This document shows, in pieces, positions 1-7,432 of a stretch of 64,000 nt of DNA. The stretch is from Pseudomonas corrugata (GTDB taxonomy: Bacteria; Pseudomonadota; Gammaproteobacteria; Pseudomonadales; Pseudomonadaceae), in NCBI RefSeq assembly GCF_001269905.1, contig NZ_LHVK01000009.1, forward strand, positions 372,001-436,000, given 5' to 3'. Made by a program: the position numbers and the translations under genes. Every line of letters begins with the position of its first letter. Position 1 is the first letter of the stretch. Below the pieces are notes generated by a model that worked only from the letters and a program-made list of their open reading frames with translations, ran no database searches and was not told where the DNA came from.

Positions 1-168
1 ATCCGCCGCTTTGGCCTGCGTGGCCATGAAAGCAGCACCTTGGAAGATGTAGGCCTGGAAATCGGCTTGACCCGCGAGCGGGTGAGACAGATTCAGGTGG
101 AGGGCCTCAAGCGTCTGCGCGAGATCCTGGAGAAGAACGGCCTCTCGAGCGAGTCGCTGTTCCAATAG
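1..168 (+). CDS. rpoS: RNA polymerase sigma factor RpoS, C-terminal part (cut by window edge)
   Basis: This is the last 55 codons of the stationary-phase sigma factor, open at the window's left edge. The visible protein carries the region 4.2 helix-turn-helix that binds the -35 element, including the stretch LTRERVRQIQVEGLKRLRE, and ends in SSESLFQ. The identification is supported by the downstream order rsmZ-fdxA-mutS, which is the Pseudomonas arrangement. RpoS directs core RNA polymerase to general stress and stationary-phase promoters. Only the C-terminus can be judged here. Confidence 0.96.
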   Translation: MRRFGLRGHESSTLEDVGLEIGLTRERVRQIQVEGLKRLREILEKNGLSSESLFQ

Positions 169-190
169 CAACCCGGCAAGTGCAGCAGGA

Positions 191-218
191 AAAGCCCCGA
201 CTGGTTCGGGGCTTTGCC
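191..218 (+). terminator. Probable intrinsic terminator of rpoS
   Basis: A 10-bp stem, AAAGCCCCGA with TCGGGGCTTT around a 5-nt loop, lies 23 bp after the rpoS stop codon. The trailing T-run is short (TTT, then GCCGTTT), so termination may be partial. Confidence 0.7.
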
Positions 219-420
219 GTTTCTGGGGGGAGGGTCTCGGCCCTGCCATGTTTCCGGCTCGGCTTGTAAGCTTTTGCCTAGTGTTGTGTAAGTGTTCGGT
301 TCCTCGTGGCCGGGGACAGACGACAATCAATGCCGCTTCTTTTTATTATCCTATTGATTTTAAAGGGTATTTAAATAGATGAACGAGGCGTGACAGGTGC
401 TGTCGGCCGCTTCGGATGAA

Positions 421-448
421 TTGCGCTCGCTGGGGAAAACACTAATAT
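421..448 (+). promoter_or_regulatory. Promoter of rsmZ
   Basis: A -35-like TTGCGC (421-426) and a -10-like TAATAT (443-448) are 16 bp apart, and the RNA start fits about 9 bp downstream. Known rsmZ genes are activated by GacA at an upstream TGTAAG-N8-CTTACA element. Here a TGTAAG half-site lies at 265-270, about 190 bp upstream of the start, but its partner is degenerate (CTAGTG), so I call it only a candidate. The very AT-rich stretch at 336-378 could bind IHF or MvaT-type proteins, which are known regulators of rsmZ in other pseudomonads; that is inference. Confidence 0.6.
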
Positions 449-456
449 CAGTCCTG

Positions 457-590
457 TGTCGACGGACAGACACACCCGTCACGGACGATGGGGAAGGAAG
501 GACATCGCAGGATGCGATTCATCAGGATGATGAAAAGGATCAAAGGGATTAGGGAAAAAATGTGGGCGGGTCAAACCGCCCCTTTTTTTT
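457..590 (+). ncRNA. rsmZ: Small regulatory RNA RsmZ
   Basis: This RNA lies between rpoS and fdxA, the conserved rsmZ position in Pseudomonas. It begins TGTCGACGGACAGACACA, a 5' hairpin exposing GGA. It contains many further GGA motifs in short stem-loops (around 483, 491-501, 510, 525, 536, 545 and 552). It ends in a GGGCGG/CCGCCC hairpin and eight T residues (564-590). RsmZ titrates the translational repressors RsmA/RsmE through these GGA sites and so relieves repression of secondary metabolism and biocontrol traits under the Gac system. The 5' end is inferred from similarity to known RsmZ and from the -10 position. Confidence 0.92.
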
Positions 591-675
591 GCCTGCGAAT
601 TGGTAACGGGCTGCTTGGGAACGCCTCTACGGACGCACTGCGTTCGACCTCTCTGATCGATTCCAGCCGCCGGAA

Positions 676-703
676 AGCAAAAAGGCCCGCAAGGGGCCTT
701 TTC
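676..703 (-). terminator. Intrinsic terminator of fdxA
   Basis: Read on the minus strand, a hairpin with stem AAAAGGCCCC/GGGCCTTTTT follows the fdxA stop codon within about 20 bp and runs into T residues. Confidence 0.8.
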
Positions 704-718
704 GAAGAACGCAGATGA

Positions 719-1042
719 TCAGCGTTCGAGGTCTGCGATCTTGCCTGGCTTGCCATCCCACTCTTCGGCGTCCGGCAGCGCATCTTTCTTCTCGGTAATG
801 TTCGGCCAGATGTCCGCCAGTTCGGCGTTCAGCTCGATGAAGTTCTCCATGCCGGACGGCACTTCGTCTTCCGAGAAAATGGCGTTCGCCGGGCATTCCG
901 GTTCACACAGGGCACAGTCGATGCACTCGTCCGGGTGAATGACCAGGAAATTCGGCCCTTCGTAGAAGCAGTCCACCGGACAGACTTCTACGCAGTCGGT
1001 GTACTTGCACTTGATGCAGTTGTCGGTGACGACGAAGGTCAT
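719..1042 (-). CDS. fdxA: Seven-iron ferredoxin FdxA (3Fe-4S and 4Fe-4S)
   Basis: This 107-aa cytoplasmic electron carrier begins MTFVVTDNCIKCKYTDCVEV. Clustered cysteines in the first 55 residues (CIKCKYTDC, VCPVDC, then CIDCALCEPECP) ligate one 3Fe-4S and one 4Fe-4S cluster. The acidic C-terminal tail of about 50 residues is typical of the Azotobacter-type FdI/FdxA group, and the length matches the family. It is transcribed opposite to rsmZ and in the same direction as mutS, 133 bp from it. A ribosome-binding stretch (GAGGAGAGAAT on the minus strand) lies just before the ATG. The physiological partner is unknown. Confidence 0.95.
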   Translation of the reverse strand: MTFVVTDNCIKCKYTDCVEVCPVDCFYEGPNFLVIHPDECIDCALCEPECPANAIFSEDEVPSGMENFIELNAELADIWPNITEKKDALPDAEEWDGKPGKIADLER

Positions 1043-1175
1043 TTCTAATTCTCTCCTCAGGCGGCGGCAGCGGATCCCTCTTCACGGTGGGGTCGCCAGG
1101 CTTGGGAGCGGACCAGGCTAATAGTCCGCAGCATCCCAAACCGCGCGCGATTCTAACAGCTTGAACGCCCTTGCG

Positions 1176-3755
1176 TTAGATCCGTGTCTTCAATGCATAG
1201 AGTAAATCCAATGCCCGGCGTGGTGTCAGGTCATCCAGGTCGAGCTTGGCCAGCTCATCAAGCACCGGATGGGGCAGGCTGGCGAACAGGTCGCTTTGCT
1301 GCGGTACGGCCGGTTTGCCTTTGTTCGGGCGTGGTGTTTCATGGGGCAGGCTGGAGGTTTCCAGGCGGCTCAAGTGCTCGCGGGCGCGGCTGATCACCTC
1401 GCCCGGCACGCCCGCCAGCTGTGCCACTGCCAGTCCATAGCTCTGGCTGGCCGGGCCGGGTAGCACGTGGTGCAGGAACACGATGCGTTCGTTGTGCTCG
1501 GTGGCGTTGAGGTGGACGTTGGCCACCAGCGGCTGGCTTTCCGGCAGCACCGTCAGCTCGAAATAATGGGTGGCGAACAGCGTGTAGGCCCGCAGGTGCG
1601 CCAGGCGTTCGGCCGCCGCCCAGGCCAGCGACAGGCCGTCGAAGGTACTGGTGCCGCGCCCGACTTCGTCCATCAGCACCAGGCTGCGTTCGGTGGCATT
1701 GTGGAGGATGTTCGCGGTTTCGCTCATTTCCACCATGAACGTGGAACGCCCGCCGGCCAAGTCATCACTGGAGCCGATCCGGGTGAATATCCGGTCGACC
1801 AGGGACAATTCGCAGCTTGCCGCGGGTACGAAGCTGCCAATGTGGGCCAGCAGCACGATCAGGGCAGTCTGGCGCATGTAGGTGGATTTACCGCCCATGT
1901 TAGGACCGGTGATCACCAGCATGCGGGTGTTGTCGTCCAGACTCAGATCGTTGGCCACGAACGGGGTGGTCAATACTTGCTCGACCACCGGGTGGCGACC
2001 CTGGCTGATGCGCATGCACGGCTCGCTGACAAAGCGCGGGCAGTTGAGGTCCAGGTTCAGCGCACGCTCGGCCAGGTTGCTCAGCACGTCCAGCTCCGCC
2101 AGGGCGGCAGCGGTGTCCTGCAGGGGCGGCAGTTGGCTGATCAGGTCTTCGAGCAGCGCCTCGTAGAGCATCTTCTCCCGGGCCAGGGCGCGGCTCTTGG
2201 CCGACAGCGCCTTGTCTTCGAAGGCCTTGAGTTCCGGGGTGATGAAGCGTTCGGCACCCTTGAGCGTCTGGCGACGAACGTAGTCGGCCGGTGCTTGCTC
2301 GGCTTGTTTGCTCGGCAGTTCGATGAAGTAGCCGTGGATGCGGTTGTAGCCGACCTTGAGGTTGCTCAGGCCGGTCCGGGCTTTTTCCCGGGCTTCGAGA
2401 TCGATCAGGAACTGGCCGGCGTTTTCGCTCAGGGCTTGCAACTCGTCGAGCTCGGCGTCATAGCCGGTTTTCAACACGCCACCGTCACGGATCACGGCGG
2501 GCGGGTTATCGATGATGGCTTTTTCCAGCAACGCGGCCAGGTCCGGGTAGGTGCTGGTGATCCGTGCCAGTTGTTGCAGATGCGGCGCTTCAAGGTCGGT
2601 CATCGCCACCTGGAGTTCCGGCAGCGCGCCGAGGGCATCGCGCAGGCGCGCCAGATCCCGTGGGCGGGCGTTGCGCAGGCCGATACGCGCCAGTATTCGC
2701 TCGATGTCACCGATTTCCTTGAGCAGCGGTTGCAACTGCTCGAAGCGATAACGATCCAGCAGGCAAGTAATGGAGGTCTGCCGCGCCAGCAACACCGTCA
2801 GGTCCCGCAGGGGGCGGTTCAGCCAACGGGTCAGCAGCCGGCTGCCCATGGCGGTCTGGCAGCGATCGACCACCGACTGCAAAGTGTTGTCCCGTCCACC
2901 GGCCAGGTTGGTGTCCAACTCCAGATTACGCCGGCTCGCCCCGTCCAGCACCACCGTGTCGTCCAGGCGCTCGTGGCGCAGGCTACGCAAGTGGGGCAGG
3001 GCGGTGCGCTGGGTTTCCTTGGCGTAGGCCAGCAGACAACCGGCGGCGCCGATGGCCAGGGTCAGGTTTTCACAACCGAAACCCTTGAGATCCTGGGTGG
3101 AAAATTGCTGGCAAAGACTTTTCAACGCCGAGTCGCGCTCGAAATCCCACGGCGCCCGACGCCGAACGCCACGGCGTTTTTCTGCCGGCAGGTCCTTGGG
3201 CCAGTCGTCGGGGATCAGCAGTTCCACTGGATTGACCCGCTCCAGCTCCGCCAGCAGGTTTTCCCAGCCCTTGATCTCCAGCACCGAGAAATTGCCACTG
3301 GTGATGTCCAGCACCGCCAGGCCGAACAGGCGCTCGTCCCCCAGCACGGCGGCAATCAGGTTGTCCCGGCGTTCGTCCAGCAGCGCCTCATCGCTGACCG
3401 TACCCGGTGTGATGATGCGCACCACTTGCCTTTCCACTGGTCCCTTGCTGGTGGCCGGGTCACCGACCTGCTCGCAGATCACCACCGACTCACCCAGCTT
3501 GACCAGTTTCGCCAGGTAACCTTCCGCCGCGTGGTAAGGAATCCCACACATGGGAATCGCCATGCCTGCCGATTGCCCACGCGCCGTCAGGGTGATGTCC
3601 AGCAGCTTGGCGGCCTTCTTCGCATCCTCATAGAAGATCTCGTAGAAGTCGCCCATGCGGTAGAACATCAACTGATCGGGGTGCTGATTCTTCAGGCGCC
3701 AGTACTGTTGCATCATCGGCGTATGGGAGGACAGATCGTTCACGGCTGTATTCAT
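1176..3755 (-). CDS. mutS: DNA mismatch repair protein MutS
   Basis: This protein of about 859 aa recognises mismatches and small loops and recruits MutL. The N-terminal domain carries the mismatch-wedging GDFYEIFYEDA motif. The C-terminal ATPase has Walker A GPNMGGKST, Walker B LVLMDEVGRGTS and the ABC-type ATHYFELT segment, followed by the helix-turn-helix dimer domain and the beta-clamp/tetramer tail. The open frame extends 16 codons further upstream, but those residues (PLLLPYPFQRVC) do not look like MutS. I therefore start at MNTAVNDLSSHTPMMQQYW, the usual Pseudomonas start; its Shine-Dalgarno is weak. The locus marks one edge of the tailocin insertion (mutS-cinA). Confidence 0.96.
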   Translation of the reverse strand: MNTAVNDLSSHTPMMQQYWRLKNQHPDQLMFYRMGDFYEIFYEDAKKAAKLLDITLTARGQSAGMAIPMCGIPYHAAEGYLAKLVKLGESVVICEQVGDPATSKGPVERQVVRIITPGTVSDEALLDERRDNLIAAVLGDERLFGLAVLDITSGNFSVLEIKGWENLLAELERVNPVELLIPDDWPKDLPAEKRRGVRRRAPWDFERDSALKSLCQQFSTQDLKGFGCENLTLAIGAAGCLLAYAKETQRTALPHLRSLRHERLDDTVVLDGASRRNLELDTNLAGGRDNTLQSVVDRCQTAMGSRLLTRWLNRPLRDLTVLLARQTSITCLLDRYRFEQLQPLLKEIGDIERILARIGLRNARPRDLARLRDALGALPELQVAMTDLEAPHLQQLARITSTYPDLAALLEKAIIDNPPAVIRDGGVLKTGYDAELDELQALSENAGQFLIDLEAREKARTGLSNLKVGYNRIHGYFIELPSKQAEQAPADYVRRQTLKGAERFITPELKAFEDKALSAKSRALAREKMLYEALLEDLISQLPPLQDTAAALAELDVLSNLAERALNLDLNCPRFVSEPCMRISQGRHPVVEQVLTTPFVANDLSLDDNTRMLVITGPNMGGKSTYMRQTALIVLLAHIGSFVPAASCELSLVDRIFTRIGSSDDLAGGRSTFMVEMSETANILHNATERSLVLMDEVGRGTSTFDGLSLAWAAAERLAHLRAYTLFATHYFELTVLPESQPLVANVHLNATEHNERIVFLHHVLPGPASQSYGLAVAQLAGVPGEVISRAREHLSRLETSSLPHETPRPNKGKPAVPQQSDLFASLPHPVLDELAKLDLDDLTPRRALDLLYALKTRI

Positions 3756-3960
3756 CGGTGTCAGGCAAACTCGTTGAAAGGGGTAGGGCAAAAGGAGGGG
3801 CATCGGCCCGGCTTTTCCGCGATGGGCGCAAGGTTAACATGGGGGGGCTGGTGCGACCCAGATGGAGTGGCTCCAATGGGCTTTGAATGGTAGCCCTTGA
3901 TTGCCGGCAAAAAAAACGACATATGGCTGATGTCGGTCGGATAAGCCGCGGGGTAACCCT

Positions 3961-4049
3961 GTGGGAGCGAGCCTGCTCGCGATAGCGGCGTGTCAGGCAA
4001 CGTATCTGCCGACTATTGCGCCGCCATCGCGAGCAGGCTCGCTCCCACA
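3961..4049. repeat. REP doublet (REPIN), fluorescens type
   Basis: GTGGGAGCGAGCCTGCTCGC and its inverted copy flank about 45 bp of variable sequence, giving an imperfect 89-bp palindrome in the 317-bp gap between mutS and the DUF6124 gene. This is the most common REP family in the window. Confidence 0.93.
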
Positions 4050-4073
4050 TGGGGTCATGCGTTGATGAATGCG

Positions 4074-4427
4074 TTACCTCGGCTCAACCACATCCAACGC
4101 CCGGTTCGCCAGCAACTGGCCCAGCTCGATCATCTGTTGGACCCCTAGCGCGATATGCCGCCGCGAGCCCTCCAGGTCGAACGCCAGGTCACTGACCATG
4201 GCATTGGCCGAGGCCAGGGTTTCGCTGAGGTTGGCGAGCAGGCATTCGGCGTCGATGTTCGGGGCGATGATGAAAAGAGTGTCGAGGATGTCGCAGGTTT
4301 CTTTGTCGGCTTTTGGTTTGAGGTAATAGTCCAGGGCGCGGGTGGCGGCTTCGTCGAGTTTCTTGGCGTTGGCCGATTGGCTGCGGGAGACGTGATCGTC
4401 AGGGGGATTTGGAGTGTTCTTCGGCAT
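4074..4427 (-). CDS. DUF6124 family protein
   Basis: This 117-aa protein begins MPKNTPNPPDDHVSRSQSAN. It shares with the Pseudomonas DUF6124 family an NPP-type N-terminus, an ALDYYL helix, an I-A-P-x-I-D-x-E-x-L-L-A-N segment and a C-terminal helix ending LLANRALDVVEP. No catalytic motif, signal peptide or membrane segment is visible, and the function is unknown. The frame runs 11 codons further upstream. The chosen ATG has a good AAGGAT ribosome-binding site about 8 bp upstream. It lies at the mutS side of the tailocin island. Confidence 0.8.
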   Translation of the reverse strand: MPKNTPNPPDDHVSRSQSANAKKLDEAATRALDYYLKPKADKETCDILDTLFIIAPNIDAECLLANLSETLASANAMVSDLAFDLEGSRRHIALGVQQMIELGQLLANRALDVVEPR

Positions 4428-4814
4428 TCTATGGATCCTTGAAGTTGAGCCACCACGCACTCGCGACTAAACGAGGGGTGGCAGCTGTACGCAGGTTAGT
4501 CGACCGGGGATCCAAGAAACCGGCGCGCCCGAGGGCGCCCTGCGCACAGCCACCATCAAGTACAGGGATGAGATACCTGACTAATGGAGCAGTGAGCACC
4601 TTGGAGTACCGAGCGACTAAACCCGATCACTGATGGGCAGTGACGAGAACCAAAGTACCGATGGGATCCAAGATGGACAAGCCGGCGGATTCTGGCGCAG
4701 TTGTAGGCAGAGACGCAAGGCGATGTAGCCTGGTGCCGCGCATTTGAAGGACGCAGGGGCGGCGGCTTCCTAAGAATGTGTAGGAGGCGTTTCTTCGTGG
4801 CCAGCAAGCTCTTA
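4428..4814. other. Gene-free stretch with a diverged direct repeat
   Basis: No convincing coding frame is present. Two segments of similar length begin GCGACTAAAC (4463-4472 and 4613-4622) and end GGGATCCAAG (4507-4516 and 4663-4672). They are 150 bp apart and diverged in between. They may be remnants of an old duplication or a decayed gene. No att site or tRNA is visible here. Confidence 0.4.
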
Positions 4815-4923
4815 TGGCGAGGGGATTTATCCCCGTTGGCTGCGCAGCAGCCCCTAGAGTCAATTCAATGGCTGCGGCATTTGGGGCCGCTTCGCGCCCC
4901 AGCGGGGATAAATCCCCTCGCCA
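4815..4923. repeat. Inverted repeat of the GGCGAGGGGATTTA family
   Basis: The arms GGCGAGGGGATTTATCCCCG and its reverse complement enclose about 67 bp. A second member of this palindromic family, with much longer perfect arms, is at 55758-55829. The family differs in sequence from the GTGGGAGCGAG REPs. Confidence 0.85.
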
Positions 4924-4965
4924 CACTGGCCTGAATAGGCTTCAAGTGTGCTGCATCCCATGTTT

Positions 4966-4979
4966 ATGCAAATCAGCAT
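4966..4979 (+). promoter_or_regulatory. Candidate autoregulatory operator of the tailocin repressor
   Basis: ATGCAAATCAGCAT has the pattern ATGC-N6-GCAT, the same as the two palindromes in the island's main promoter (5870-5883 and 5893-5906). It lies about 30 bp before the repressor start codon, as expected if the repressor controls its own gene. Confidence 0.5.
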
Positions 4980-5006
4980 TTGTCTTCTTCGAAAAGAACA
5001 AGCACT

Positions 5007-5750
5007 ATGCGCGTTATGCAAAAACGCAACGTTTCTACCGTATTAAGAGCATTGCTCGATCAGCACGGGATCTCCCCCACGGAGCTTCACCGGCGTACCG
5101 GCGTGCCTCAATCCACCCTCTCGCGGATCCTCAGCGGCAAGATCGTCGATCCTTCGGATAAACACATCTCGAAGATCGCCGAGTACTTCGCCGTGAGCAC
5201 CGACCAATTGCGCGGGCGCGCCGATGTTTTGCCTGCCGGCAACAGCCGCCGCGACGAGCCGCATTCCGAGCTCAAGGACATAAGCCTTTGGGATGACGAT
5301 ACCCCAGTCGAAGAAGACGAGGTGTCGGTTCCTTTTCTGCGTGAGGTTGAATTGGCTGCTGGATCAGGAAGATTCGTCATCGAGGAGAGCGAGCGCTCAA
5401 GCCTGCGCTTTGGCAAGCGCAGCCTGCGTCATAACGGCGTGCAGTTCGACCAGGCCAAATGCGTGACAGTACGCGGCAACAGTATGTTGCCGGTGCTGCG
5501 CGATGGCGCCACGGTCGGGGTGAATGCGGGTAAATGCGGAATCGGCGACATCGTCGACGGTGACCTCTACGCCATCAATCACAACGGCCAGTTGCGGGTG
5601 AAGCAGCTTTACCGTCTGCCCACCGGCATCCGCCTGCGCAGCTTCAACCGCGATGAGCATCCGGACGAAGACTACAGCTTCCAGGAAATGCAGGATGAGC
5701 AGATCGTCATCCTCGGCCATGTCTTCTGGTGGGGCATGTACGCCCGCTAA
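5007..5750 (+). CDS. XRE-S24 (LexA/CI-like) repressor of the tailocin island
   Basis: This 247-aa protein has an N-terminal helix-turn-helix (about residues 12-60, GISPTELHRRTGVPQSTLSR). An acidic linker follows, then an S24 peptidase domain with the Ala-Gly cleavage site in ELAAGSG (about 117-119), nucleophile Ser159 in GNSML and Lys199 in LRVKQL. Known relatives (PrtR, lambda CI) self-cleave when stimulated by RecA filaments, which derepresses the bacteriocin genes. The open frame begins earlier at a TTG. I chose the ATG at 5007 because homology to XRE domains starts soon after; ATG 5016 is an alternative. No PrtN-type activator is visible nearby, so direct repression is likely. Confidence 0.9.
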   Translation: MRVMQKRNVSTVLRALLDQHGISPTELHRRTGVPQSTLSRILSGKIVDPSDKHISKIAEYFAVSTDQLRGRADVLPAGNSRRDEPHSELKDISLWDDDTPVEEDEVSVPFLREVELAAGSGRFVIEESERSSLRFGKRSLRHNGVQFDQAKCVTVRGNSMLPVLRDGATVGVNAGKCGIGDIVDGDLYAINHNGQLRVKQLYRLPTGIRLRSFNRDEHPDEDYSFQEMQDEQIVILGHVFWWGMYAR

Positions 5751-5767
5751 CCCTTCCGCTGTCAGAT

Positions 5768-5796
5768 AAAACCCGCCGATGTGCGGGTTTTTTTTC
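5768..5796 (+). terminator. Intrinsic terminator of the repressor gene
   Basis: The stem AAACCCGC/GCGGGTTT with a 6-nt loop is followed by a long T-run, 17 bp after the repressor stop codon. It isolates the repressor transcript from the tailocin promoter downstream. Confidence 0.88.
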
Positions 5797-5845
5797 GCCC
5801 ACGAAAAGGGCGCCAACCCTTGTTCCCACTGGGCGGCAATGCGCT

Positions 5846-5911
5846 GATGCATTTGTCGCGCATAAATAAATGCATTTGTGCATTGACTGTATATGCATCC
5901 ATGCATATTCT
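5846..5911 (+). promoter_or_regulatory. Main tailocin promoter with overlapping operators
   Basis: A strong sigma-70-type promoter is visible: TTGACT (5883-5888), a 17-bp spacer and TATTCT (5906-5911). The palindrome ATATGCATCCATGCATAT (5891-5908) fills the spacer. A second palindrome, AATGCATTTGTGCATT (5869-5884), covers the -35. A half-site ATGCATTTGT with an imperfect partner lies at 5847-5863. Site centres are about 22-23 bp apart, roughly two helical turns, which suits cooperative repressor dimers. Binding by the S24 repressor is inferred. Confidence 0.78.
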
Positions 5912-6135
5912 GTGTCCAAGCCGCTCGACAAAGTGGCTGGCAACAACCGCTCTTTAGTTTCATCAACAGGCAGCGATGAACCGGCCTCAACGGTTCAGAG
6001 GGTTGGCAACTGGCCCAGGTGTGCAGCGTAAAGCACCAGAAGCAGTTATCCGGCGGGCAGGGACCGCGGCCGGAGGAACAATTTGAATGGATCCGTACCG
6101 CGCCAGTCGCGCCGAAAGATCAAGCGCATTACTGA

Positions 6136-6159
6136 AAAGCCTGGGCGACCGGGCTTTTT
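6136..6159 (+). terminator. Possible leader hairpin/attenuator before the com-like gene
   Basis: AAAGCCTGG and CCGGGCTTT pair around a GCGA tetraloop and end in T residues, about 220 bp downstream of the promoter and 60 bp before the com-like gene. It looks like a weak intrinsic terminator inside the untranslated leader. The rest of the leader (5912-6218) shows no convincing gene. Confidence 0.35.
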
Positions 6160-6218
6160 GGAATGCCTGCGCCGTGAGGCGCTTCAAATCATCACCGCCG
6201 CCAATGGAGGGCTTTCAA

Positions 6219-6416
6219 ATGCTGAAGGATTTCAGATGCGGTCGCTGCAAACGACTTCTGGCCCGCATGGGCGAGAACACCGAACTCCAGATCAAATGTG
6301 CCCGGTGTGGGACGTTGAATCATGTGAAGGCCGTTGAGCCTCGAGTGAACGCCTTTGAGCGACATGAATGCGGAATGCTCCGCGCAAGAACATCGACTCT
6401 TCAGGTGAAAGCATGA
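6219..6416 (+). CDS. Com-like zinc-finger regulatory protein
   Basis: This is a 65-aa protein with two CxxC knuckles (FRCGRCKRLL and IKCARCGTL) spaced 16 residues apart, the layout of the Mu Com family. Mu Com binds mRNA and activates translation of the mom gene. Com-like proteins recur at the start of Pseudomonas tailocin clusters, where their role is not established. The frame runs upstream to 6087, but a strong GGAGGG ribosome-binding site at 6207-6212 and the family length favour the ATG at 6219. Its stop overlaps the next start codon (ATGA). It is the first gene after the operator region. Confidence 0.78.
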   Translation: MLKDFRCGRCKRLLARMGENTELQIKCARCGTLNHVKAVEPRVNAFERHECGMLRARTSTLQVKA

Positions 6417-6994
6417 AAAAAATCAAAAAACTTATTGGTTCGTTCGTCCTGTCCATGGCGATGTTGGCGGTGGGCAGTTCTGCCTTCGCGGCCAACCTGG
6501 TCGTGAATGGCAGTTTTGAAACCCCCGGTTGTGGCAATGACTGCGTTCTGAATACCCCTGCCCAAGCCGACTTCGTAACCGGTTGGACCACGTTTCTGTC
6601 GGGTGTGGAATACATCAATGTCAGGGCTGCCATTGGCAGCTCAGTCGCCGCTGAAGGGGCGATGAGTGTTGACCTCGCCAACTACACCTATCAAAACGGC
6701 GGTGGCATCCAGCAAAACATCAGCACGGTAGTTGGCGCAGGTTATCGCCTGACGTTCAGTGCTGGCAGTTCCAAATACGTGAACCGCACGGGGACCGGCA
6801 TCATCAACGTCAAGGTGGCAGGTCAGGCCGCCCGTTTCGACACCCCTGTCGCCACCAGCGACGCAACGGTGTGGGAAACCAGAACCTACGATTTCACCGC
6901 GGTGAGCGATCAAACCACGCTGAGTTTTTGGAATGAGCAGGATCCGAATGCTCACTTCGCTTTTGTCGACAACGTCATTGTCGAGCGGTTGTAA
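6413..6994 (+). CDS. Secreted DUF642-like (galactose-binding-fold) protein
   Basis: This 193-aa protein has a clear Sec signal peptide: MKKIKKLIGSF, a hydrophobic core, then SSAFA before ANLVVNG. The mature part begins NLVVNGSFETPGC and ends AFVDNVIVERL, as in DUF642/choice-of-anchor jelly-roll proteins that often bind carbohydrate. Two cysteines close together in GCGNDC may form a disulfide. It overlaps the com-like gene by 4 bp and precedes the holin by 51 bp, so it should be induced with the tailocins. It is not a known tail or lysis component and looks like cargo. The function is not known. Confidence 0.72.
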   Translation: MKKIKKLIGSFVLSMAMLAVGSSAFAANLVVNGSFETPGCGNDCVLNTPAQADFVTGWTTFLSGVEYINVRAAIGSSVAAEGAMSVDLANYTYQNGGGIQQNISTVVGAGYRLTFSAGSSKYVNRTGTGIINVKVAGQAARFDTPVATSDATVWETRTYDFTAVSDQTTLSFWNEQDPNAHFAFVDNVIVERL

Positions 6995-7045
6995 AACACC
7001 GTTCGTCCCGCAATTGCCCACCCCAATCACCCCCAGGAGGCGTGA

Positions 7046-7396
7046 ATGACAAACGAGCAACAAGCGTTGCTGGACATGCCGATCTGGCTGGTCATCCTGC
7101 TCGCCCTGGTGGGCGGGGTGTCCGGCGAGATGTGGCGTGCCGACAAGGAAGGTGCCCGAGGCTGGTCGCTGTTGCGGCGCCTGGCCTTGCGCTCCGGCGC
7201 CTGCGTGATCTGCGGTGTCTCGGCAATCATGCTGCTGTATGCCCTCGGCATGTCGATCTGGAGTGCCTGCGCCTTGGGGTGCCTGACCGCCATGGCCGGT
7301 GCCGATGTGGCCATCGGTCTCTACGAACGTTGGGTCGCCAAGCGGATTGGCGTTTGTGAAGTGCCACCGCCGGATTCCCGTCCCGACCAACAATGA
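7046..7396 (+). CDS. Phage holin (superfamily III/LydA type)
   Basis: This 116-aa inner-membrane protein has a short N-terminus, a first membrane segment (WLVILLALVGGVSG), a charged middle (EMWRADKEGARGWSLLRR) and two further hydrophobic segments (GACVICGVSAIMLLYALG and ALGCLTAMAGADVAIGLY). The size and topology fit holins at the 5' end of R-pyocin clusters (the PA0614 position). It would permeabilise the membrane to let the lysin encoded 23 kb downstream reach the wall. A perfect AGGAGG lies 5 bp before the ATG. Confidence 0.82.
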   Translation: MTNEQQALLDMPIWLVILLALVGGVSGEMWRADKEGARGWSLLRRLALRSGACVICGVSAIMLLYALGMSIWSACALGCLTAMAGADVAIGLYERWVAKRIGVCEVPPPDSRPDQQ

Positions 7397-7432
7397 GCCG
7401 GTGCCGCCGATCCACAGGAATGAGGCCATCCA

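Noticed and set aside
1467..3893. 808-codon open frame antisense to mutS
   Set aside because: It is a GC-rich shadow of mutS with no recognisable domains and Gln/Arg/Val-rich composition; mutS is unmistakable on the other strand.
4409..4926. Small open frames in the gap between the DUF6124 gene and the repressor
   Set aside because: They are short, overlapping in both strands, and lack ribosome-binding sites or domain features; the region is dominated by repeats.
5887..5902. LexA-like box CTGTATATGCATCCAT in the tailocin promoter
   Set aside because: The left half fits, but the right end is CAT in place of CAG, and the palindromes there better explain the sequence as S24 repressor operators.
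6087..6218. N-terminal extension of the Com-like protein
   Set aside because: The extra 44 residues have no homology, and the GGAGGG site is placed for the ATG at 6219.
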